A stretch of 64,000 nucleotides of DNA from Paenirhodobacter enshiensis (GCF_000740785.1 NZ_JFZB01000007.1:1-64000), one strand, 5' to 3'. Positions 17,429-28,102 are shown, numbered from the stretch's first letter. Numbers and translations: made by a program. The notes: generated by a model not told the origin, from the letters alone.

Positions 17429-17826
17429 GCCATGAATTCCCGATCCGGGTTTACTACGAGGACACTGACCTCGCCGGGATCGTCTATTACGCGAACTATC
17501 TGAAGTTCATCGAGCGCGCCCGCAGCGAATGGGTGCGATCGCTCGGCGTCGATCAGCTGGCGCTGAAGCGCGATGCGGGGCTGGTCTTCGCCGTGCGCCG
17601 GGTCGAGGCGGATTATCTGCGCCCGGCGCATTTCGATGACGAGCTGGTGGTGAAAACCGATCTCGTCTCGTTCGGCGGGGCGCGGCTGGTGCTGGAGCAG
17701 GGCGTGTGGCGGGCCGGAGAGCGGTTGTTCGGTGCCACCGTGACCCTCGTGTGCCTGACCGAGGCGGGCGGACCCGCGCGACTGCCCGCCGAGCTGCGCC
17801 GCCGTCTGGTGCCGACGATCCAGTGA
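17425..17826 (+). CDS. ybgC: acyl-CoA thioesterase YbgC (Tol-Pal associated)
   Basis: 133 residues of hotdog fold. YbgC hydrolyses acyl-CoA thioesters at the cytosolic side of the membrane and is usually the first gene of the tol-pal cluster. The 4-hydroxybenzoyl-CoA thioesterase signature is clear: VYYEDTDLAGIVYYANYLKFIERAR (in parts: YYEDTDLAGIVYYANY, KFIERAR), with the catalytic aspartate in the EDTD motif. The gene is coupled to the hypothetical gene before it. A 293-base gap separates it from tolQ, longer than in enterobacteria, so tolQ probably has its own promoter. Confidence 0.93.
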   Translation: MSHEFPIRVYYEDTDLAGIVYYANYLKFIERARSEWVRSLGVDQLALKRDAGLVFAVRRVEADYLRPAHFDDELVVKTDLVSFGGARLVLEQGVWRAGERLFGATVTLVCLTEAGGPARLPAELRRRLVPTIQ

Positions 17827-17855
17827 TCGGGCCAGTGATCGGGCCAGTGACCGGG
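17821..17855. repeat. 12-bp tandem repeat over the ybgC stop codon
   Basis: Nearly three copies of CAGTGATCGGGC run from inside the last codon of ybgC through the stop into the spacer, and the third copy has one change. The remainder of the ybgC-tolQ gap (to 18119) shows no gene. Confidence 0.7.
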
Positions 17856-18119
17856 CGGCCGCGCGGACACAAGTCACACCCCCCGGAGCGCCGCAAAGCT
17901 GCAAAAAAGGTGAATTTCGGGCTGGACCCGGCCGGCAAACAGGTGGAAATCAGGCGCGCCGGGCCCCGGGTCCAGCCATGAGCCCTGTGCAATTCCGCCC
18001 GCAACGCGGTGCGATGACGCAGATGTTATGGCGTTCCCGGTGAACCTCGGGTAGAATCGCAGTAAGGAAAGCCGTGAACGGCTTCGTTTCAGAGCAGTAT
18101 ACGCCTAGAAGGCACCGAT

Positions 18120-18815
18120 ATGGACCAAAGTACCCTCGCGTCGGCGCAGGAACTCGATTTCTCGTTGCTTGCGCTGTTCCTGCGCGCCTCGCTTACCGTC
18201 AAGTTCGTGATGGTCATTCTGATCTTTGCCAGTTTCTGGTCTTGGTCGATCATCTTCCGCAAATTCCTGGTGTTCCGCGCCGCCCGTTCCGAGGCGGCCG
18301 CCTTCGATCAGGCGTTCTGGTCGGGCGAGCCGCTCGATGAGCTGTTCGACCAGATCGGCCAGAACCCCGAGGGGCCGAGCCAGCGCATTTTCGCCGCCGG
18401 TATGCTGGAATGGCGCCGCTCGCACCGTCAGGACGGCGAGCTGATCGCCGGCGCGCAGTCGCGCATCGACCGCTCGATGGATGTGGCCATCGCCAAGGAA
18501 GGCGAGCGGCTGAACGCCGGTCTCGGCGTGCTGGCGACGGTCGGCTCGACCTCGCCGTTCATCGGCCTGTTCGGCACCGTCTGGGGCATCAAGGCCGCGT
18601 TCGAGCAGATCGCCATCTCGCAGAACACCGCGCTGTCGGTCGTCGCGCCGGGCATCGCCGAGGCGCTGGTCGCCACCGCGATCGGTCTGGTCGCCGCTAT
18701 CCCGGCGGTCATCTTCTACAACAAGCTCTCGGGCGACTCCGACAAGATCACCGCCGGCTACGAGGCCTTCGCCGACGAGTTCTCGACCATCCTGTCGCGC
18801 CAGCTGGACGCCTGA
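18120..18815 (+). CDS. tolQ: Tol-Pal system proton channel subunit TolQ
   Basis: 231 residues. TolQ and TolR form the inner-membrane proton-driven motor that energises TolA during outer-membrane constriction. It has the ExbB/TolQ/MotA layout: a first membrane helix at about 15-45, a cytoplasmic loop, and two C-terminal helices. The conserved block around [22 protein letters not shown] and the last helix with [23 protein letters not shown] are visible (both longer segments of the family signature, given here by key words [15 protein letters not shown] and [16 protein letters not shown]). It is followed by tolR after three bases. Confidence 0.96.
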   Translation: MDQSTLASAQELDFSLLALFLRASLTVKFVMVILIFASFWSWSIIFRKFLVFRAARSEAAAFDQAFWSGEPLDELFDQIGQNPEGPSQRIFAAGMLEWRRSHRQDGELIAGAQSRIDRSMDVAIAKEGERLNAGLGVLATVGSTSPFIGLFGTVWGIKAAFEQIAISQNTALSVVAPGIAEALVATAIGLVAAIPAVIFYNKLSGDSDKITAGYEAFADEFSTILSRQLDA

Positions 18816-18818
18816 GCC

Positions 18819-19313
18819 ATGAGCGCGGGTGTGATGAGCAAGGGGGACGGCGGCGGTCGCCGCCGGCGTGGCGGGCGCAATCACAAGGTGATGGCCGAGA
18901 TCAACGTCACCCCGATGGTCGATGTGATGCTGGTGCTGCTGGTGATCTTCATGGTCGCCGCGCCGATGATGACGGTGGGCGTGCCGCTCGATCTGCCGAA
19001 GACGGCGGCGAAGGCCGTCGCGGCCGAGCAGGAGCAGCCGCTGACCGTTTCGCTGCAAAAGGACGGCACGGTTTCGGTGATGACCACGACGGTGCCCCAG
19101 TCCGAGCTGGTCGAGCGCCTGAAGGCGATCTCGGCCGAGCGCAAGAGCGACAAGGTTTATCTGCGCGCCGATGGCGGCATCGCCTATTCGCAGGTGGTTC
19201 AGGTGATGGGCGCGATGAACGCCGGCGGGTTCAGCAACATCATCCTGGTGACCGACACGGGCGGGCCCCAGATGGGCGGCAAGTCCTCGGGCAAGCCGGC
19301 CGCACGGAACTGA
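18819..19313 (+). CDS. tolR: Tol-Pal system protein TolR
   Basis: 164 residues, ExbD/TolR family. A short arginine-rich cytoplasmic N-terminus precedes one membrane helix (about 34-54) that begins [19 protein letters not shown]. The aspartate in PMVDVML is the proton-translocating residue. The periplasmic domain carries the DLPKT and YLRADGG motifs. The extended, glycine- and arginine-rich N-terminus ([15 protein letters not shown]) is a little longer than in E. coli. The gene is spaced three bases from tolQ and eleven from tolA, in one operon. Confidence 0.95.
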   Translation: MSAGVMSKGDGGGRRRRGGRNHKVMAEINVTPMVDVMLVLLVIFMVAAPMMTVGVPLDLPKTAAKAVAAEQEQPLTVSLQKDGTVSVMTTTVPQSELVERLKAISAERKSDKVYLRADGGIAYSQVVQVMGAMNAGGFSNIILVTDTGGPQMGGKSSGKPAARN

Positions 19314-19323
19314 GGCGCGTCAC

Positions 19324-20871
19324 ATGCGCATGGAACGGGCAGAGAAGATCGGAGACGGCCTCTCGGCGGCACTGCATATCGCGGTGATCGTCTGGCTGGT
19401 CGTGGGCGCCGATTTCTTCAAGCCGAAACCCCAGCCCCCGGTGCAGATGTCCGAGGTGGCGGTGATCTCCTCGGACGAATTCGCCCAGATCCAGGCCGCC
19501 GCCGCCAAGGGCGACGGCAACCCGGCGCCTGAGAACGAAGCGCAGCTTGCCGCCGATTCGGGTGCGGCGGGCGGTGCCGAATCCGCCGCGCCGTCGAGCG
19601 CTCCGGCCTCTTCGCCCGCACCGGCGCCCGCGCCCGCGGCGTCGTCGGCTCCGGCCAGCTCGGCCCCGCCGCCGCCGAAGCCCGCCCCCGAGAAGCCCGA
19701 GCCCGCGACGCCGCCGAAGCCCGCGGCCCGCCCGCCCGCGCCGCCCGCCGAGGCGACGCAGACCCCGGCGTCGAGCTTGCCCCCGGTCGAGAAGCCGGAA
19801 GAAACGCAGACACCCGACATGTCGCCCAGGCCTTCGCCGAAGCCGGTGCCGAAGATCGCGCCCGCACCCGCGCCCGCGCCGCAGCCCGACACCAAGGAAG
19901 CGAAGACCGTCGAGGAAGAGACCAAGCCCGACGCGACCGCGAAGCCGGTGCCGCCCGAGAAGCCGAAGCAGGCCACCGCGCCCGCCGAGGCGACGACGAA
20001 GACGACGCCCGACGCCAAGCCTGTCGAGGAAGACAAGACCTCGGCACCGCAGAACGCACCGCGTCCGAACTCGCGTCCCGAGAAGGCGCAGCCGAAGCCT
20101 GACGACACGAAGACCGCCGCGGCCGATACCAAGCCCGACGCGAAACCCGATACCAAATCCGACGCCAAGCCGGATGCGAAGCCCGACGCCAAGGCCGATA
20201 CCGCGGCGAAGACGCCGGCCAAGCCCGCGACGAAACCCGCGGACAAGACGGGAGACGCAACGGACGGCAAGGCGGCAGGCAAGGGCAAGGAGCAGTCGGT
20301 GCACGATGCTCTGGCCGAGGCCCTCGGTGGCGGCTCGAATTCCGCGGCGAAGTCGTCCGGGGCGTCGTCGAACGCCTCTGCCAGCGCGTCGTCCGCGAGC
20401 CGGTCCAGCCAGAGCGGCAGCGGCACCACGGGGAGCAAGTCGTCCTCGGGGAGCTCCGCCGCCACGGCCAAGGCTTCGGGCAGCGCGCCCGCGACCTCGA
20501 CGGGGACGGGCAACGGTTCGGGCGGTCTCGGGATCGCGAAGAACGGCCCGCCCGTCACCCAGGGCGAGAAGGACGCGCTGATCGTCGACGTGAAGCAGTG
20601 CTGGAACATCGGCGCGCTCAGCACCGATGCGATGCAGACCGTGGTGACCGTCCAGGTCGACATGCAGCCCGACGGCCATCCGATCAGCAACTCGATCAAG
20701 ATGACCGGATCGAGCGGCGGCAGCGCCGACAGCGCGCGTCAGGCCTTCGAGGCGGCGCGCCGCGCGATCATCCGCTGCGGTGCCGATGGCTTCCCGTTGC
20801 CGGCCGCGAAATACGGCTGGTGGCAGCAGATCGAGATCGTCTTCGATCCGAACAAGATGCGGATGCAGTGA
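19324..20871 (+). CDS. tolA: Tol-Pal system protein TolA
   Basis: 515 residues, longer than the roughly 420 of E. coli TolA. TolA spans the periplasm and transmits TolQR motor energy to TolB/Pal. The N-terminal anchor helix (about 16-36, [18 protein letters not shown]) is followed by a very long low-complexity spacer (about 55-400) rich in Pro, Ala, Lys, Glu, then Asp-Ala-Lys-Pro repeats, then Ser/Ala. The compact C-terminal domain (about 415-515) contains [24 protein letters not shown] and [14 protein letters not shown], with the two cysteines typical of the TolA C-terminal domain. The identification is secure from the ends and the operon position. Confidence 0.94.
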   Translation: MRMERAEKIGDGLSAALHIAVIVWLVVGADFFKPKPQPPVQMSEVAVISSDEFAQIQAAAAKGDGNPAPENEAQLAADSGAAGGAESAAPSSAPASSPAPAPAPAASSAPASSAPPPPKPAPEKPEPATPPKPAARPPAPPAEATQTPASSLPPVEKPEETQTPDMSPRPSPKPVPKIAPAPAPAPQPDTKEAKTVEEETKPDATAKPVPPEKPKQATAPAEATTKTTPDAKPVEEDKTSAPQNAPRPNSRPEKAQPKPDDTKTAAADTKPDAKPDTKSDAKPDAKPDAKADTAAKTPAKPATKPADKTGDATDGKAAGKGKEQSVHDALAEALGGGSNSAAKSSGASSNASASASSASRSSQSGSGTTGSKSSSGSSAATAKASGSAPATSTGTGNGSGGLGIAKNGPPVTQGEKDALIVDVKQCWNIGALSTDAMQTVVTVQVDMQPDGHPISNSIKMTGSSGGSADSARQAFEAARRAIIRCGADGFPLPAAKYGWWQQIEIVFDPNKMRMQ

Positions 20872-20880
20872 CAGGCAGGC

Positions 20881-20953
20881 GCCGGGGGGTCCCCGGCGCT
20901 CCGCAGCGAAACTTTGAGGCGCTCCGCCCGTTGTGATACCCACGGGCGGAGAG
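20881..20953 (+). promoter_or_regulatory. two perfect hairpins in the tolA-tolB spacer
   Basis: GCGCCGGGG/CCCCGGCGC (20881-20901, 3-base loop) and CTCCGCCCGT/ACGGGCGGAG (20924-20953, 10-base loop) follow each other in the 131-base gap. Neither has a T run, so they may stabilise or attenuate the mRNA rather than end it. Confidence 0.5.
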
Positions 20954-21002
20954 AACGACTAGAACAGGCCCCGGCAACCGGGACCAATCGAGGGAAACAG
21001 AG

Positions 21003-22319
21003 ATGCTCCGTCTTGCATTTGCCGCGCTCGCGGCACTGTTGATCGGGCCGGGCCTCGCGGCGGCGCAGAACGGGCCGCTGCACATCGAGGTGACGGACGG
21101 CAACATCCAGCCGCTGCCCTATGCCATGCCGGTCTTCGTCGACGAGGGTGGCGCGGGCGGTCTCGCGGCGCAGATCAGCTCGGTGGTCAAGTCCGACCTC
21201 GACGGCACTGGGCTGTTCACCCAGATCAACCCGGGGTCCTACGTGCAGAAGGTCGGCGGCGTGAACGCCCCGGTCAGCTTCCCGGACTGGCAGGCGATCA
21301 ATGCGCAGGCGCTGATCGTCGGTTCGGTGTCGCAGTCGGGCGGCAAGGTGGTCGTGAAGTTCCGCCTGTTCGACGTCTATGCCGGTCAGGAACTCGGCGA
21401 CGGCAAGCAGTTCGCCGCTTCGCCCGCCGCCTGGCGCCGTCTGGCGCACAAGGTCGCCGATGCGGTCTACAGCCGGATCACCGGCGAGGCGCCCTATTTC
21501 GACAGCCGCGTCGTCTATGTGGCCGAAAGCGGCTCCAAGGCCGCGCGTCAGAAGCGCATCGCGATCATGGATTACGACGGCGCCAACGTGAAATACCTGA
21601 CCGATTCGAGTGCCATCGTTCTGGCGCCGCGTCTGTCGCCCGATGGTAACCGCGTGCTTTACACCACCTACGAGACCGGCTTCCCGCGCATCAAGATGCT
21701 CAACGTCGCCTCGGGCGGCGGCAGCCTGATGGCCGAGACCCCCGGCACGATGACCTTCTCGCCGCGGTTCTCGCCGGATGGTGGCTCGGTGGTCTATTCG
21801 CTCGAGCAGAACGGCAACACCGACCTTTACAAGATGTCGGTTGCGGGCGGCGGTTCGACCCGTCTGACCTCCAGCCCCTCGATCGAGACCGCGCCCTCCT
21901 TCAGCCCCGACGGTTCGCGCATCGTGTTCGAGAGCGACCGTTCGGGCGGCCAGCAGCTTTACATCATGTCGGCCTCGGGCGGCGAGCCGGTGCGCATCTC
22001 TTACGGCGACGGCCGTTACGGCACCCCGGTCTGGAGCCCGCGCGGCGACATGATCGCCTTCACCAAGCAGAAGGGCGGCCAGTTCTTCATCGGCGTGATG
22101 CGCACCGACGGCTCGGAAGAGAAGACGCTGACCTCCTCCTATCTCGACGAGGGCCCCACCTGGTCGCCGAACGGGCGCGTGATCATGTTCACCCGCGAAT
22201 CCCCCGGTGCCGGCGGCGGTGCGCAGCTGATGACGGTCGATGTCACCGGCCGCAACCTGCGTCAGGTCGGCAATGCCGGCGGCGCCTCGGATCCGACCTG
22301 GGGTCCGGAGCTGAAGTGA
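21003..22319 (+). CDS. tolB: Tol-Pal system periplasmic protein TolB
   Basis: 438 residues. TolB shuttles between TolA and Pal in the periplasm. A Sec signal peptide (about 1-22, ending AAAQN) leads to the N-terminal alpha/beta domain (about 25-160) and then a six-bladed beta-propeller. The propeller shows repeated PD40/WD40-like blades: [56 protein letters not shown] and [13 protein letters not shown]. The length and order match the family. The start ATG has an upstream AGGGAAA-type site. Confidence 0.97.
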   Translation: MLRLAFAALAALLIGPGLAAAQNGPLHIEVTDGNIQPLPYAMPVFVDEGGAGGLAAQISSVVKSDLDGTGLFTQINPGSYVQKVGGVNAPVSFPDWQAINAQALIVGSVSQSGGKVVVKFRLFDVYAGQELGDGKQFAASPAAWRRLAHKVADAVYSRITGEAPYFDSRVVYVAESGSKAARQKRIAIMDYDGANVKYLTDSSAIVLAPRLSPDGNRVLYTTYETGFPRIKMLNVASGGGSLMAETPGTMTFSPRFSPDGGSVVYSLEQNGNTDLYKMSVAGGGSTRLTSSPSIETAPSFSPDGSRIVFESDRSGGQQLYIMSASGGEPVRISYGDGRYGTPVWSPRGDMIAFTKQKGGQFFIGVMRTDGSEEKTLTSSYLDEGPTWSPNGRVIMFTRESPGAGGGAQLMTVDVTGRNLRQVGNAGGASDPTWGPELK

Positions 22320-22421
22320 CCGGGCCGCGGCCCAAAACATCGTGAAATCGGCGCCCGGCGCGGATTCCCAACACTGTTCCAATCTGTTAACGTCTCCCCA
22401 AAGGCATAGCAAAAGGCGGAA

Positions 22422-22970
22422 ATGACAATGACCATGGCACCCAAGGCAGCGCTGCTGCTCGCCGTCCTGGCCCTCGCGGCCTGTAACAACCCGAACAAGT
22501 ATGGCAAGGGCGTCGTCGATCCCGGTGGGGCGTACGGGTCGGGCGCGGCGACCGGCAATGGCGTCGGCGGGGCGCGCGTGCCGCTCGGCAACATCAACGA
22601 TCCGAACTCGCCGGCCTATTTCAACGGCCGCGTCGGCGACATGGTGCACTTCGTCGTCGACCAGTCGACGCTCTCGCCCGAGGCGATCCAGATCCTGAAC
22701 GGTCAGGCGAAGTGGCTGAGCTCGCACACCAAGTACAGCGCGATCATCGAAGGCCATGCCGACGAACAGGGCACGCGCGAATACAACCTCGCGCTCGGTG
22801 CACGTCGTGCGACCGCGGTTCAGGAATACCTGATCTCGCAGGGCGTGTCGGGCAGCCGGCTGCGCACCGTCTCCTACGGCAAGGAGCGTCCGATCTGCAC
22901 CGAGGCGGTCGACAGCTGCTTCTCGCAGAACCGGCGCGCCGTCACCGTCCTGACGCTCGGCGGGAACTGA
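22422..22970 (+). CDS. pal: peptidoglycan-associated lipoprotein Pal
   Basis: 182 residues. A lipoprotein signal ends in the lipobox LAAC (about residues 18-21), so the mature protein is anchored to the outer membrane. After a glycine-rich linker, the OmpA-like peptidoglycan-binding domain (about 65-180) carries GDMVHFVVDQSTL, IIEGHADEQGTREYNLALG, RLRTVSYGKERP and the closing QNRRAVTVL. These place the diaminopimelate-binding aspartate and arginine. The mature lipid-anchored form bridges the outer membrane and cell wall and partners TolB. It is separated from cpoB by three bases. Confidence 0.96.
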   Translation: MTMTMAPKAALLLAVLALAACNNPNKYGKGVVDPGGAYGSGAATGNGVGGARVPLGNINDPNSPAYFNGRVGDMVHFVVDQSTLSPEAIQILNGQAKWLSSHTKYSAIIEGHADEQGTREYNLALGARRATAVQEYLISQGVSGSRLRTVSYGKERPICTEAVDSCFSQNRRAVTVLTLGGN

Positions 22971-22973
22971 TCG

Positions 22974-23864
22974 ATGCGCGGGCTCTTGCTGGGGGCGGCG
23001 CTGACGCTGGCGCTGGCGGCGCCCGCGTTCGCGCAGGACAAGCAGACGCTGGCCGATATCCGCAGTGAACTCGACCAGCTGTCGGCGCAACTCCAGGGCC
23101 TGAGGGGGGAACTCGTCTCCTCGGGCGCAAAGGGGATGCAGGCTGCGGGCGGCGCGACCGCGCTGCAGCGCATGGACAACATGGAGGCAGAGCTGTCGCG
23201 GCTCACCTCCAAGACCGAGGCGATGCAGAACCAGATCAACCGGGTTCTGAAGGATGCGAACAACCGCATCGGCGACCTCGAATTCCGGGTGTGCGACCTT
23301 GAGAAGGGCTGCGATCCGGCATCGGTCAGCTCGAACCCGCTCGGCGGGGCGACGGGGGGCGGTGCTTCGGGCGGCGGTTCGACCGGGGCGGCGGCCTCGC
23401 CGCTGACGGCGCCCTCGGCGCCTTCGGCCGCGATCGCGAAGGCCAGCGGCGGCTCTGCTCCGGCGGCGGCCGGGGCGTCGGACAGCGGTGCGCAGGCTGA
23501 TTTCGACCGGGCCAAGGGGGTGCTCGGTCAGGGTGACTTTCGTGGCGCCGCGGACCAGTTCCAGACCTTTGCCCAGACCTATCCGGCCAGCCCCCTGACG
23601 GCGGATGCGCTGTATCTGCGCGGCGATGCGCTGAACAGCGCGGGCGACACCAAGGGCGCGGCGCGGGCCTGGCTCGATGCCTTCTCGGCCAGCCCGAACG
23701 GCAAGCGCGCGCCCGACAACCTGTTCCGTCTCGGTCAGGCGCTCGGTTCGCTCGGTCAGAAGTCCGAGGCCTGCACGACGCTCAACGAGGTGATTTCGCG
23801 CTTCCCGCAGTCGAGTGCGGCCTCGAAGGTGCCGATGGCGCGGTCGTCTCTGGGTTGCCGGTGA
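22974..23864 (+). CDS. cpoB: cell division coordinator CpoB (YbgF)
   Basis: 296 residues, periplasmic. CpoB links Tol-Pal energy to peptidoglycan synthesis at the septum. The signal peptide (about 1-17, ending AFAQD) is followed by a coiled-coil trimerisation segment (about 20-105) and a low-complexity Gly/Ser/Ala linker. The C-terminal TPR domain (about 165-296) reads FDRAKGVLGQGDFRGAADQF, YPASPLTADALYLRGDALN and FPQSSAASKVPMARSSLGC. It is the last Tol-Pal gene here, and tilS begins eight bases after its stop. Confidence 0.93.
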   Translation: MRGLLLGAALTLALAAPAFAQDKQTLADIRSELDQLSAQLQGLRGELVSSGAKGMQAAGGATALQRMDNMEAELSRLTSKTEAMQNQINRVLKDANNRIGDLEFRVCDLEKGCDPASVSSNPLGGATGGGASGGGSTGAAASPLTAPSAPSAAIAKASGGSAPAAAGASDSGAQADFDRAKGVLGQGDFRGAADQFQTFAQTYPASPLTADALYLRGDALNSAGDTKGAARAWLDAFSASPNGKRAPDNLFRLGQALGSLGQKSEACTTLNEVISRFPQSSAASKVPMARSSLGCR

Positions 23865-23871
23865 GGGCGGT

Positions 23872-25119
23872 GTGACGCCCGATCTGCCGAAGATCCTTGC
23901 GGATGCTCTTGCCCCCGATGCGCCCCGGCGCGTCGGGGTTGCCGTTTCCGGGGGAGGGGATTCCACTGCGCTTTTGCTCGCCGCGGTGCAGGCGGGGTTC
24001 GGAGTGCAGGCGGTGACGGTCGATCATCACCTGCGCCCGGAATCGCGCGCCGAGGCCGAGGGGGTCGCGGCGCTCTGCGCTCGTCTTGGCGTGGCGCATG
24101 ACATCCTCGACTGGGACGGGGCCTCGGCCACGGGCAATGTCTATGACGCCGGTCGGCGGGCACGGTTCGCGCTGATCGGGGCCTGGGCGCGGGCGGAGGG
24201 GCTCGGCGACGTGCTGCTCGGCCATACTGCCGATGACGAGGCTGAAACCTTCCTGATGCGGGTCGCGCGTTCGTCCGGGCTCGAGGGCCTTTCGGGGATG
24301 CGACCGCGGTTCGAGGAGGCAGGGACGATCTGGCACCGGCCACTTCTGTCGGTCGGGCGGGCGACGCTGCGCGACTGGCTGCGCGGGCAGGGGGCGGGCT
24401 GGTTCGACGATCCGAGCAATGAGGATACCGCTCACGCGCGGGTGCGGGTGCGCCAGGCGCTGGCGGGGCTCGCCCCGACGGGCGTGACGGCCGAAACCAT
24501 CTCGCGCACCGTCGCGCATCTGGCCGAGGCGAACCGCGCCCTCGATGCCATTCTGGCGCGCTGGTGCGACGCGCATCTGCGCGAGGCGGGGGGCGAAATC
24601 TCGGTCCCCTTCGCCGGGTTCTGCACCCTCGATCCCGAGTTGCGCCGGCGGCTGATCGGGCGCGCGCTGAACTGGATCGCGGGTGCCGATTATCCGCCGC
24701 GCGCCGCGAAGCTCGAGGCGCTTGTGGCGCGCCTGAAACCCGATGCCGCACCGTTGCGCGCGACGCTGCACGGGTGCCGCGTCGCGCTGTCGCGCGGGCG
24801 GCTGAGCCTGACGCGCGAGGCGGCGGCCATCGCTGCGCTGCGGGTGCCGGTGACGGCGGGCACGGCGCTGTGGGATGGCTGGGCGGTGCGCGCGCCCGAG
24901 GGGCAGGACGGGGCGGGGTGCCATGTCGCGGCGCTCGGAACGGCGCTGCCGAAGGAGGCGGGCCGCGATCCGGCAGGCCCGGGCCGTGCCGCGCTGCGGG
25001 TCAGCCCGGCGATCTGGCGCGGCGAGACGCTGATTTCCGCCCCGCTTGCGGGGCTTTCGGCCGGCTGGACGGTGCGAAACTGCCGCGGCAGTTTCATCCT
25101 TCGGGAATTCAGGCGTTGA
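23872..25119 (+). CDS. tilS: tRNA(Ile)-lysidine synthase TilS
   Basis: 415 residues from GTG at 23872 (V-T-P-D-L-P-K-I). TilS converts the wobble C of the CAU anticodon of tRNA-Ile2 to lysidine, letting it read AUA. The PP-loop ATPase signature SGGGDS is at about residues 26-31, and the family motif in the N-terminal domain continues with [30 protein letters not shown] and [15 protein letters not shown]. The GTG start lies eight bases after cpoB. An ATG 57 bases upstream would overlap the cpoB C-terminus and adds nothing family-like. Confidence 0.93.
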   Translation: MTPDLPKILADALAPDAPRRVGVAVSGGGDSTALLLAAVQAGFGVQAVTVDHHLRPESRAEAEGVAALCARLGVAHDILDWDGASATGNVYDAGRRARFALIGAWARAEGLGDVLLGHTADDEAETFLMRVARSSGLEGLSGMRPRFEEAGTIWHRPLLSVGRATLRDWLRGQGAGWFDDPSNEDTAHARVRVRQALAGLAPTGVTAETISRTVAHLAEANRALDAILARWCDAHLREAGGEISVPFAGFCTLDPELRRRLIGRALNWIAGADYPPRAAKLEALVARLKPDAAPLRATLHGCRVALSRGRLSLTREAAAIAALRVPVTAGTALWDGWAVRAPEGQDGAGCHVAALGTALPKEAGRDPAGPGRAALRVSPAIWRGETLISAPLAGLSAGWTVRNCRGSFILREFRR

Positions 25120-25195
25120 ACCCCGCCGGGTAATGCCTATTTTCACCACAGACGGACGCCGGCGCTGCCCGGGTCGGGTATTCTGGAGGTTCCTT

Positions 25196-27157
25196 TTGGG
25201 CAACGCACGTAATCTGGCCTTCTGGGCTGTGCTGTTCCTGCTGATTCTGGCATTGTTCAACCTGTTCGGAGACGGTCAGTCGTCTATGAACTCGCGGCAG
25301 GTCGCCTATTCCGATTTCATGGCCGCGGTCGACAAGGGCTCGGTCAAGTCGGCCCAGATCGATGGCGAGGACGTGCGCTATCAGATGACGGATGGCACCT
25401 CCTATTCCACGGTCAAGCCGCTCACCGACCAGATCGCCGAGACGCTGATCGCCAAGGGCGTGACGGTCAACGTGGTCAAGCAGCAGCAGTCGGGCTTCAT
25501 GTCGCTTCTGGGCGTGTGGCTGCCGTTCATCGTGATGATCGGGTTGTGGATCTTCTTCATGAACCGGATGCAGGGCGGCGGCAAAGGCGGCGCCATGGGC
25601 TTCGGCAAGTCGAAGGCGAAGCTGCTGACCGAAAAGCAGGGCCGCGTGACCTTCGACGATGTCGCCGGCATCGACGAGGCCAAGGAAGAGCTGGAAGAGA
25701 TCGTCGAATTCCTGCGCAACCCGCAGAAGTTCTCGCGCCTCGGCGGCAAGATCCCCAAGGGTGCGCTGCTCGTCGGTCCGCCCGGCACCGGTAAGACGCT
25801 TCTCGCCCGCGCCATCGCCGGCGAGGCGGGCGTGCCGTTCTTCACCATCTCGGGCTCCGATTTCGTCGAGATGTTCGTGGGCGTCGGCGCATCGCGCGTG
25901 CGCGACATGTTCGAGCAGGCGAAGAAGAACGCGCCCTGCATCCTGTTCATCGACGAGATCGACGCGGTGGGCCGCGCCCGCGGCGTCGGCATCGGCGGTG
26001 GCAATGACGAGCGCGAGCAGACCCTGAACCAGCTTCTCGTCGAGATGGACGGTTTCGAGGCGAACGAGGGCATCATCATCATCGCGGCCACCAACCGCCG
26101 CGACGTGCTCGACCCGGCGCTGCTGCGCCCGGGCCGGTTCGACCGCCAGATCACCGTGCCGAACCCCGACATCAAGGGCCGCGAGAAGATCCTCTCGGTT
26201 CACGCGCGCAAGGTGCCGACCGGCCCCGACGTCGATCTGCGGGTGATCGCACGCGGTACGCCGGGCTTCTCTGGCGCCGACCTCGCCAATCTGGTGAACG
26301 AAGCCGCGCTGACGGCGGCGCGCATCGGCCGCCGTTTCGTCTCGATGGAAGATTTCGAGAACGCCAAGGACAAGGTGATGATGGGGGTGGAGCGCCGCTC
26401 GATGGTGCTGACGCCCGAGCAGAAGGAAATGACCGCCTATCACGAGGCCGGTCACGCCATCGTCGGGATGAAGCTGCCGAAATGCGATCCGGTCTACAAG
26501 GCGACGATCATCCCGCGCGGGCAGGCGCTCGGCATGGTGGTCTCGTTGCCCGAGATGGACCGGCTGAACTATCACAAGGACGAGGCCAAGCAGAAGATCG
26601 CCATGACCATGGGCGGCAAGGCGGCCGAGATCCTGAAATGGGGCGAGGACAACGTCTCGAACGGTCCGGCCGGCGACATTCAGCAGGCTTCGGCCATCGC
26701 GCGGGCGATGGTGATGCGGTGGGGCATGTCCGACAAGGTCGGCAACATCGACTATGCCGAGGCGCATGAGGGGTATTCCGGGCAGGCGAGCGGGCTCTCC
26801 GTCTCGACCAAGACCAAGGAGCTGATCGAGGACGAGGTCCGCACCCTGATCGAGACCGGCTATCAGGAAGCGCGCCGCATCCTGACCGAGAACCGCGCGG
26901 AATGGGAACGTCTGGCGCAGGGCCTGCTGGAATACGAGACCCTGACCGGCGAGGAAATCCGCCGCGTCATCGCCGGCGAGAAGATCGGCGCAGAGGCCGA
27001 GGCACCCTCGGCAGCCTCGGTCACCGCAGTGCCGCGCACCAAGCCCGCGGCGAAGGCGGCCGAGCCCTCTGAGGATGACGATGCCGTCATCGAACCGGAC
27101 GACAAGGAGCAGGGCACCGACGACGGCCCGAAGCCGCCGGTTCCGCCCGCGATCTGA
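25196..27157 (+). CDS. ftsH: ATP-dependent zinc metalloprotease FtsH
   Basis: 653 residues. FtsH is the membrane-bound AAA protease that degrades unassembled membrane proteins and short-lived regulators. The start is set to TTG at 25196 ([10 protein letters not shown]), since the usual family N-terminus begins exactly there and a GGAGG ribosome binding site ends six bases before it. Two membrane helices (about 8-25 and 100-120) bracket a periplasmic segment. Walker A GPPGTGKT is at about 197-204, the SRH arginines are in [20 protein letters not shown], and the zinc site HEAGH is at about 415. The C-terminal tail is acidic. Confidence 0.97.
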   Translation: MGNARNLAFWAVLFLLILALFNLFGDGQSSMNSRQVAYSDFMAAVDKGSVKSAQIDGEDVRYQMTDGTSYSTVKPLTDQIAETLIAKGVTVNVVKQQQSGFMSLLGVWLPFIVMIGLWIFFMNRMQGGGKGGAMGFGKSKAKLLTEKQGRVTFDDVAGIDEAKEELEEIVEFLRNPQKFSRLGGKIPKGALLVGPPGTGKTLLARAIAGEAGVPFFTISGSDFVEMFVGVGASRVRDMFEQAKKNAPCILFIDEIDAVGRARGVGIGGGNDEREQTLNQLLVEMDGFEANEGIIIIAATNRRDVLDPALLRPGRFDRQITVPNPDIKGREKILSVHARKVPTGPDVDLRVIARGTPGFSGADLANLVNEAALTAARIGRRFVSMEDFENAKDKVMMGVERRSMVLTPEQKEMTAYHEAGHAIVGMKLPKCDPVYKATIIPRGQALGMVVSLPEMDRLNYHKDEAKQKIAMTMGGKAAEILKWGEDNVSNGPAGDIQQASAIARAMVMRWGMSDKVGNIDYAEAHEGYSGQASGLSVSTKTKELIEDEVRTLIETGYQEARRILTENRAEWERLAQGLLEYETLTGEEIRRVIAGEKIGAEAEAPSAASVTAVPRTKPAAKAAEPSEDDDAVIEPDDKEQGTDDGPKPPVPPAI

Positions 27158-27299
27158 TCTGTCTGCGGGGGGGGGCAGGCAGGTCGCCGGCCCCCGCGAC
27201 ACGCGCTTCCGGATGCGGAGGGATCGCCCCCGCACCCGTCCCGGGCGAGGCCATCATGGCCCCGCCCGTTTCACATCCCCCTTCGTGCGAGGTGTTGCC

Positions 27300-27890
27300 A
27301 TGCCGGCGTTGCGGTCAACCTTCTGTCAGGGCGAGATCATCTTTCTGGGGGTGCAACCCCCCGGAGCGGCACAATCCGTGCCGGTCGAGCGGCTCGTGCT
27401 CGGCTTCGACGGGGCGGAGGGGGATACACGCTCGGGCCGGCTCAGGGCAAGCGATGAGCGTGTGAGCGATCAGCACCCTCTCGGCACGCCGATCGCCAAT
27501 ACCCGCCAGTTGGTGATCCTGTCGCAGGAAGAGCTTGCCGAGATCGCTTTCGCGATGCGCATTCCGGGGCTGCAGCCTGAGTGGCTCGGCGCCTCGATCG
27601 TGCTGCGCGGGCTGCCGGACGTGACGCATCTGCCGCCCTCGGCGCGGCTGCAGGGGCCCGACGGGGCGACGCTGGTCATCGACATGGAAGACCGCGCGAC
27701 GGCCGAGCCCGCCGCCGCCATCGACGCCGTCTTCCCCGAGGCGGGCGCCCGTTTCCGGCCCGCCGCGCACAACCGCAAGGGCGTCACCGCCTGGGTCGAG
27801 CGCCCGGGCATTCTGGAACCCGGCCAGATGCTGACGCTGCATATCCCCGACCAGCGCCCCTGGCAGCGGATGCGCGACGTCCGGGGCTGA
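27300..27890 (+). CDS. MOSC-domain-like protein
   Basis: 196 residues from the ATG at 27300. The C-terminal two thirds resemble MOSC domains (molybdenum cofactor sulfurase C-terminal fold): TRQLVILSQEELAEIA, the family-typical LGASIVLRGLPDVTHLPPSARLQ (in parts: LGASIVLRGLPD, THLPPSARLQ), and GVTAWVERPGILEPGQML. The cysteine that normally accepts sulfur in the stretch after the beta strand is not seen: the region reads EDRATAEPAAAID. I infer a MOSC relative that may be a transfer or binding protein, not an active sulfurase. Confidence 0.65.
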   Translation: MPALRSTFCQGEIIFLGVQPPGAAQSVPVERLVLGFDGAEGDTRSGRLRASDERVSDQHPLGTPIANTRQLVILSQEELAEIAFAMRIPGLQPEWLGASIVLRGLPDVTHLPPSARLQGPDGATLVIDMEDRATAEPAAAIDAVFPEAGARFRPAAHNRKGVTAWVERPGILEPGQMLTLHIPDQRPWQRMRDVRG

Positions 27891-28102
27891 GCCTGGCGCA
27901 GAGCGCTCCGTCTTCGTCTTGGGGCGCCTGCGGATCGCTGAAAAATTCGCCCGTTTTTTCGCCGTTGCCGGAAGAGGTCTGCGTGTCACGCGCTCTGGCG
28001 CGGAAGAGATCTGCTACTGCGCGGATTTTCGCGGAGAAAATGGAGTCTCCGTGGCAATGGCCCCGAAAAAGCCTTGATCCGCGCGGTGTCCCATGTAGCA
28101 TA

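Noticed and set aside
19480-20520. The repetitive TolA spacer as a separate repeat element
   Set aside because: It is coding low complexity (Pro/Lys/Ala/Asp) in frame with TolA, whose ends are conserved.
20739-23966. A long minus-strand open frame opposite tolB, pal and cpoB
   Set aside because: Its composition is that of an antisense shadow, and the opposite strand carries three complete, well-conserved genes.
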